Positions 61,044-64,000 of a stretch of DNA of 64,000 bases are shown in pieces. The notes under the pieces were generated by a model. The model was not told where the DNA came from. It saw only the letters and a list, made by a program, of their open reading frames with translations, and searched no databases. The position numbers and the translations under genes were made by a program. Each line of letters starts with the position of its first letter. Position 1 is the first letter of the stretch. The stretch is from a virus, in IMG/VR virus record IMGVR_UViG_3300025138_000026, positions 1-64,000 of that record, one strand, 5' to 3'.

Positions 61044-61836
61044 CTAAAGCTTCTGCTTCAGGTTCAAACAGGTCTTTTAGAGCTTCATCAATTGATTTCT
61101 GATCATTGCCCATTTTATTATACCAAATACTAGCAACCCTAATAAGCTTCTCAAAACACTCGTCGTAAATCTTTTTGGCTCTTAAGAATGTAGCGTCTTC
61201 AATGTCTTCGTCTTCAGCTTCTTGTAGTCTAATCAAGAACATCCGTTTTTGCTCAAATTCGTCTCCTTCAAAAATATCAAACAAATCTTTCTTGTCATTG
61301 ATACTATCTTCAAAATAAGAGAAGTTTAACACCAGCCACTCAATAACTTTTATCTCAGCTTTTGAGTCTGCAGTTTGACTGAATTGAGACCTTAGAGAAG
61401 TTTCATATTCATGTAGTTGAACTCTAGTATGCGTGAACAGTTTTTTAGCTTCTTCTAACTGCTCTTTTTGCTCTTCAGACAAATCTTTTGCACCAGCAAA
61501 AAACTCAATTGTTCTTGAGGATTCCATATTATCAATGATAATCTGGTTCATGGCTTCTTGGGACGTTTTAGAAGTAAGCCCGCCCATGTCTCCAAGTTTC
61601 TTAGACAGCATAGCTTTAGTTAAAAATCCAGCGTTAATATATTCGTTGTATTTCTGCCCGTAGAAGAACTCGGCGTCTTCAAGGTCTAGAATAGATGGCT
61701 TCCGAAAAACAATTCTATTCTTAATGGTGTTTTTTACTTTTTTAGTAGTTTCAACTGGACCATTTTTAGTTTTTTTGACATGAGGAACCTCTTTCTCAAT
61801 GGTTCTCTTTACATCAAACGAGTATAGCTCTTTCAT
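61024..61836 (-). CDS. Tail assembly chaperone-like protein, 270 aa
   Basis: MKELYSFDVKRTIEKEVPHVKK, then IVFRKPSILDLEDAEFFYGQ and KYNEYINAGFLTKAMLSKKL, is helical and acidic (LRAKKIYDECFEKLIRVASI; C-terminus FEPEAEALDEQQGE). It is the first of two overlapping genes between the tail-tube-like genes and the tape measure, so it probably guides the tape during tail assembly. The next gene starts within its last 20 nt in another frame. Confidence 0.55.
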   Translation of the reverse strand: MKELYSFDVKRTIEKEVPHVKKTKNGPVETTKKVKNTIKNRIVFRKPSILDLEDAEFFYGQKYNEYINAGFLTKAMLSKKLGDMGGLTSKTSQEAMNQIIIDNMESSRTIEFFAGAKDLSEEQKEQLEEAKKLFTHTRVQLHEYETSLRSQFSQTADSKAEIKVIEWLVLNFSYFEDSINDKKDLFDIFEGDEFEQKRMFLIRLQEAEDEDIEDATFLRAKKIYDECFEKLIRVASIWYNKMGNDQKSIDEALKDLFEPEAEALDEQQGE

Positions 61837-61867
61837 GTATATTATTATATAAATATACAGAAAAAAA

Positions 61868-62269
61868 TCAACTTATACAACCTGTGGCCTCTAAAGAAAG
61901 TACCGAGTCCCCATGTTTAGTGAACATAACTAGATTTGACCTTCCATTCAAAACGCTATCTCCCGTCACATCTAATCCATTAGCTATTAAAATATCATCT
62001 TTATAATAAGAAAACGTGGAGTTTAGAAAATCATGATGTATTTCAAGGTCAAAGGGGACTCCGCTTCTATAACCCCCAAAGAAATTACCACTTTGGTCAA
62101 ATATATAACCTTCCGCTCCAGAAAACGTCATTAAGTTAGCTGTTTTAAAACCTCCGTCTATACCTGTCTCCATAATGGAAAACTCAAAACCACTGATAGG
62201 AGAATCAATCGTTACATCTACATTGTAGATACAATTTTTATAATTTGGTAGGTTTCCGCTAGTAATCAT
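61868..62269 (-). CDS. Hypothetical tail-region protein, 133 aa
   Basis: MITSGNLPNYKNCIYNVDVT opens a beta-rich protein (SPISGFEFSIMETGIDGGFK, FGGYRSGVPFDLEIHHDF). I do not recognise a family. It overlaps the tail-tube-like gene by four nt and precedes the chaperone-like genes; it could be a tail-completion or minor tail protein. Confidence 0.55.
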   Translation of the reverse strand: MITSGNLPNYKNCIYNVDVTIDSPISGFEFSIMETGIDGGFKTANLMTFSGAEGYIFDQSGNFFGGYRSGVPFDLEIHHDFLNSTFSYYKDDILIANGLDVTGDSVLNGRSNLVMFTKHGDSVLSLEATGCIS

Positions 62270-63111
62270 TTTATTATTGGGAAATAGTAAGAGAAACTTA
62301 CAGAAGTATTATCGTCTAGAGAAGTCGATTCCTCAACAGATTCTAAACAACAGCCACTTGTAGTAAAATCTAAAATAGATTCATTGTCTCTACCTTTTAA
62401 GTCGATAGTAATCACCCCGCTTTCGCAAACTAGACTGGAAATATTAATTCCAGTAACATCTGTCTTTAAAACATTAAAATTAAGACTCCCCTGAGCTGGC
62501 ATCTGAGGATATCTGTATTGAGGGACTCTAGTACCCAACCTAGTTACAGGAGTCTTTTGAAGAGAAACTGATATAGAAAAATCTTGTATATTTAAGCCAG
62601 TAGTATCTATTCCTTCGTCGCCGTTAGAAGATGTGTAGATCTCGATATCTTCAGGTCTAAAGAACCCGTCAAATATATCGTTAGATTCACTTGTTAAAGC
62701 TCCAGCGTTAGTAAAAATAGCTCCATCTCCCTCGTAAGAAGAAGATCCCTTAACAATATCCCCCACAGATCCATTAATAGAATAAGATGTTAAAGCTGCT
62801 CCAGAAATAGTGGTCACACCAACAGAGTCCTTTGCTTTAAATTCAAAAAAACCAGTAGATAAAAAACCTGACTTCATATTTTGGTAGCTGTAAATAGGGT
62901 CAATCCCAGTAGCTCCAGTTGTTAAATTAACGTCATAGGTTAATGTGGTAGATTGGTTGGAGGTTAATATTCTGTCTACAGAGTGGGAAGCTCCTAATCT
63001 TTGGATATCAACAACACTCTTAGGAGATGAAATAGATAGCGAGGTTACAGAAGGAATCCGCTGATCATCTACAAAAAGCTGAACATCACTAGAATGAATC
63101 CTATCTGGCAT
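62266..63111 (-). CDS. Tail-tube-like protein, 281 aa
   Basis: MPDRIHSSDVQLFVDDQRIPSVTSLSIS starts a beta-rich protein with the segments RPEDIEIY, FSISVSLQKTPVTRLG, QGSLNFNVL and SLDDNTSVSFSYYFP that match the same order in the neighbouring protein at 63175-64000. Both fit a tail-tube or major-tail fold. A GTGTAAAC box sits 8 nt before the ATG, just after a terminator, so it starts a new transcription unit. Confidence 0.65.
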   Translation of the reverse strand: MPDRIHSSDVQLFVDDQRIPSVTSLSISSPKSVVDIQRLGASHSVDRILTSNQSTTLTYDVNLTTGATGIDPIYSYQNMKSGFLSTGFFEFKAKDSVGVTTISGAALTSYSINGSVGDIVKGSSSYEGDGAIFTNAGALTSESNDIFDGFFRPEDIEIYTSSNGDEGIDTTGLNIQDFSISVSLQKTPVTRLGTRVPQYRYPQMPAQGSLNFNVLKTDVTGINISSLVCESGVITIDLKGRDNESILDFTTSGCCLESVEESTSLDDNTSVSFSYYFPIIK

Positions 63112-63125
63112 ATAGTAGTTTACAC

Positions 63126-63155
63126 AAAAAAGCCCCGCATTCCTGCGAGGCTTTT
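63126..63155 (-). terminator. Terminator between the two tail-tube-like genes
   Basis: The stem pairs AAAAAGCC-x-CGCA with TGCG-x-GGCTTTTTT across a 4-nt loop (GGAA), with a run of T on the minus strand. It follows the stop at 63175 and precedes the next gene's GTGTAA box, isolating the major tail-tube-like gene from the downstream tail operon. Confidence 0.8.
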
Positions 63156-63174
63156 TCTAGATATAATAGTTATA

Positions 63175-64000
63175 TTAAGACCCAGCTCCGTCTTCCGAGG
63201 AATAAGGTGATATGGTATTGTTCTTTTTATACATGAATCCTTCTCCAAATTTTTGAGAAGCAGTAGTGCTATATACATCAGGTTGATTTGCATTAATTCC
63301 AGAGTAAAAGAATCCTTGATCAGTTTGGTTTACTCCTCCAACCTGAGTGGAGAATGTCAATTCAATTGATTCATTATCATCTAAGCCTTGAGAGAATCCC
63401 TGTGAATCCATCACAGCCTTCTGCATAGTGTATTGATGTTTAGTTTTCCCGTCACTTCCCTTTACGGTAAGAGAGATATTTGTCGTCTCATTTCCAGCGT
63501 TTCCAGTCAAGATCTTATCTATTTGACCTGATTGAATATTTTTGAGCAGCGCACTCACAGACATGGTGACGTTGATTGGGAAATCCAAGGGCTTAGCAAC
63601 AGCCTTGGCTGATCCTAGGGCTTCAATAGGAGTCCTAGAAAGAGGGACTTCAATAGAAGCACTCTGAACATGCATATCTCCGAGATCAGTTCCTCCAAAA
63701 GAAAATTCTTCTGTGGAAAAAGCTAGAGTTACATCTTCTGGGCGTAGAACAAGAACATCCATATTACCTGTACTAGGAGTACCAAGCATAAATTGACCCG
63801 TATCTGCGCGGCCACCAGCTCTATTCAAAGATGGGTTATAAAGGCCAGAACTTGTTGTATCAAATGTAATGTTTTCTGCAGTTCCATCAATATCTACCCT
63901 TGGGATCTCTCCAACAGCAAAGTTAACAGAATAACTCTCAAAGTTACAGTTCCCGAGAGAAACAACATCATGACCAGCTCTTTCCGCTGTAGAGAATCTC
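63175..64000 (-). CDS. Major tail-tube-like protein (N-terminus beyond window)
   Basis: The frame is open to the right edge, so the start is missing and at least 275 codons are seen. The visible part (AERAGHDVVSLGNCNFESYS, then VNFAVGEIPRVDIDG) resembles phage tail-tube proteins; later RPEDVTLAF, ASIEVPLSRTPIEALG, PLDFPINVTMSVSAL and SQGLDDNESIELTFSTQ match the order seen in the 281-aa neighbour. The gene ends in a strong terminator, which would allow a high level of expression for a major tail protein. Confidence 0.7.
   Translation of the reverse strand, partial: RFSTAERAGHDVVSLGNCNFESYSVNFAVGEIPRVDIDGTAENITFDTTSSGLYNPSLNRAGGRADTGQFMLGTPSTGNMDVLVLRPEDVTLAFSTEEFSFGGTDLGDMHVQSASIEVPLSRTPIEALGSAKAVAKPLDFPINVTMSVSALLKNIQSGQIDKILTGNAGNETTNISLTVKGSDGKTKHQYTMQKAVMDSQGFSQGLDDNESIELTFSTQVGGVNQTDQGFFYSGINANQPDVYSTTASQKFGEGFMYKKNNTISPYSSEDGAGS

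Noticed and set aside
61837-61867. AT-rich inverted repeat GTATATT/AATATAC before the chaperone-like gene
   Set aside because: It is almost purely A and T, so the symmetry is expected by chance; it lacks the TGTAA core of the other dyads.

Overview
The window is a stretch of a large, AT-rich, tailed double-stranded DNA phage, probably marine. The gene style (GxVGIGTTxP fiber repeats, an MPIPTP-start protein, TP901-type tape measure, phage NrdA/NrdB, DnaB, RecA and a DnaE polymerase) is phage. No chromosomal housekeeping genes, rRNA, tRNA, integrase, transposase or CRISPR array were seen. Genes are packed with 4-20 nt overlaps, and no gap exceeds about 265 bases. Capsid, portal and terminase genes were not found and presumably lie outside the window. 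The host is unknown. One phage protein carries an N-terminal signal peptide and a PEP-CTERM-like tail, which hints at a Gram-negative host with an exosortase system (for example Verrucomicrobiota or Planctomycetota); this is inference only.

Layout. 1-7.7 kb (minus strand): a giant tail fiber or adhesin of at least 1,897 codons running off the left edge, a small protein and an MPIPTP-start protein. 7.7-10.9 kb (minus): a surface-sugar operon of cupin, HldE kinase half, HldE adenylyltransferase half, FkbM methyltransferase, HAD phosphatase and a nuclease-like protein. 11-13.4 kb (minus): small membrane protein, GT9 glycosyltransferase, endolysin and holin. 13.4-15.6 kb (plus): an island of three surface or membrane proteins ending in a bidirectional terminator. 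15.7-18.5 kb (minus): small proteins, a candidate embedded spanin pair and HldD epimerase. 18.5-30.5 kb (minus): the replication and recombination core, with Clp-type AAA+ ATPase, DnaE polymerase, DnaQ exonuclease and a separate PHP-domain protein, RecB-like nuclease, primase, DnaB helicase, a small endonuclease, RecA and a zinc-ribbon protein. 30.5-36.8 kb (minus): GDP-sugar pathway (Gmd plus a ColD-like enzyme) and five glycosyltransferases. 36.9-39.7 kb (minus): ribonucleotide reductase. 39.7-39.9 kb: divergent control region with CGTATGG repeats. 39.9-47.3 kb (mostly plus): sigma factor, glycosyltransferases, Hsp20, SSB-like protein and a split GT9 enzyme. 47.3-64 kb (minus): tail module with hub-like protein, several tail proteins, tape measure, chaperone-position proteins and two related tail-tube-like proteins, the last running off the right edge.

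How the parts fit. The replication genes look like a nearly self-sufficient replisome built around a bacterial-type Pol III alpha that has been divided into separate PHP, exonuclease and polymerase proteins. NrdA/NrdB supply deoxynucleotides. A large share of the window goes to sugar chemistry: most of an ADP-heptose route (HldE halves and HldD) together with two GT9 heptosyltransferase-like systems, and a GDP-mannose route whose second enzyme has the histidine-for-lysine swap of 3-dehydratases. These could modify the virion, including the giant fiber, or the host surface. The phage sigma factor and the recurrent TGTAA/TTACA dyads next to first genes suggest phage-specific control, and several promoters place the start codon about 7 nt after the -10 box, as expected for leaderless messages.
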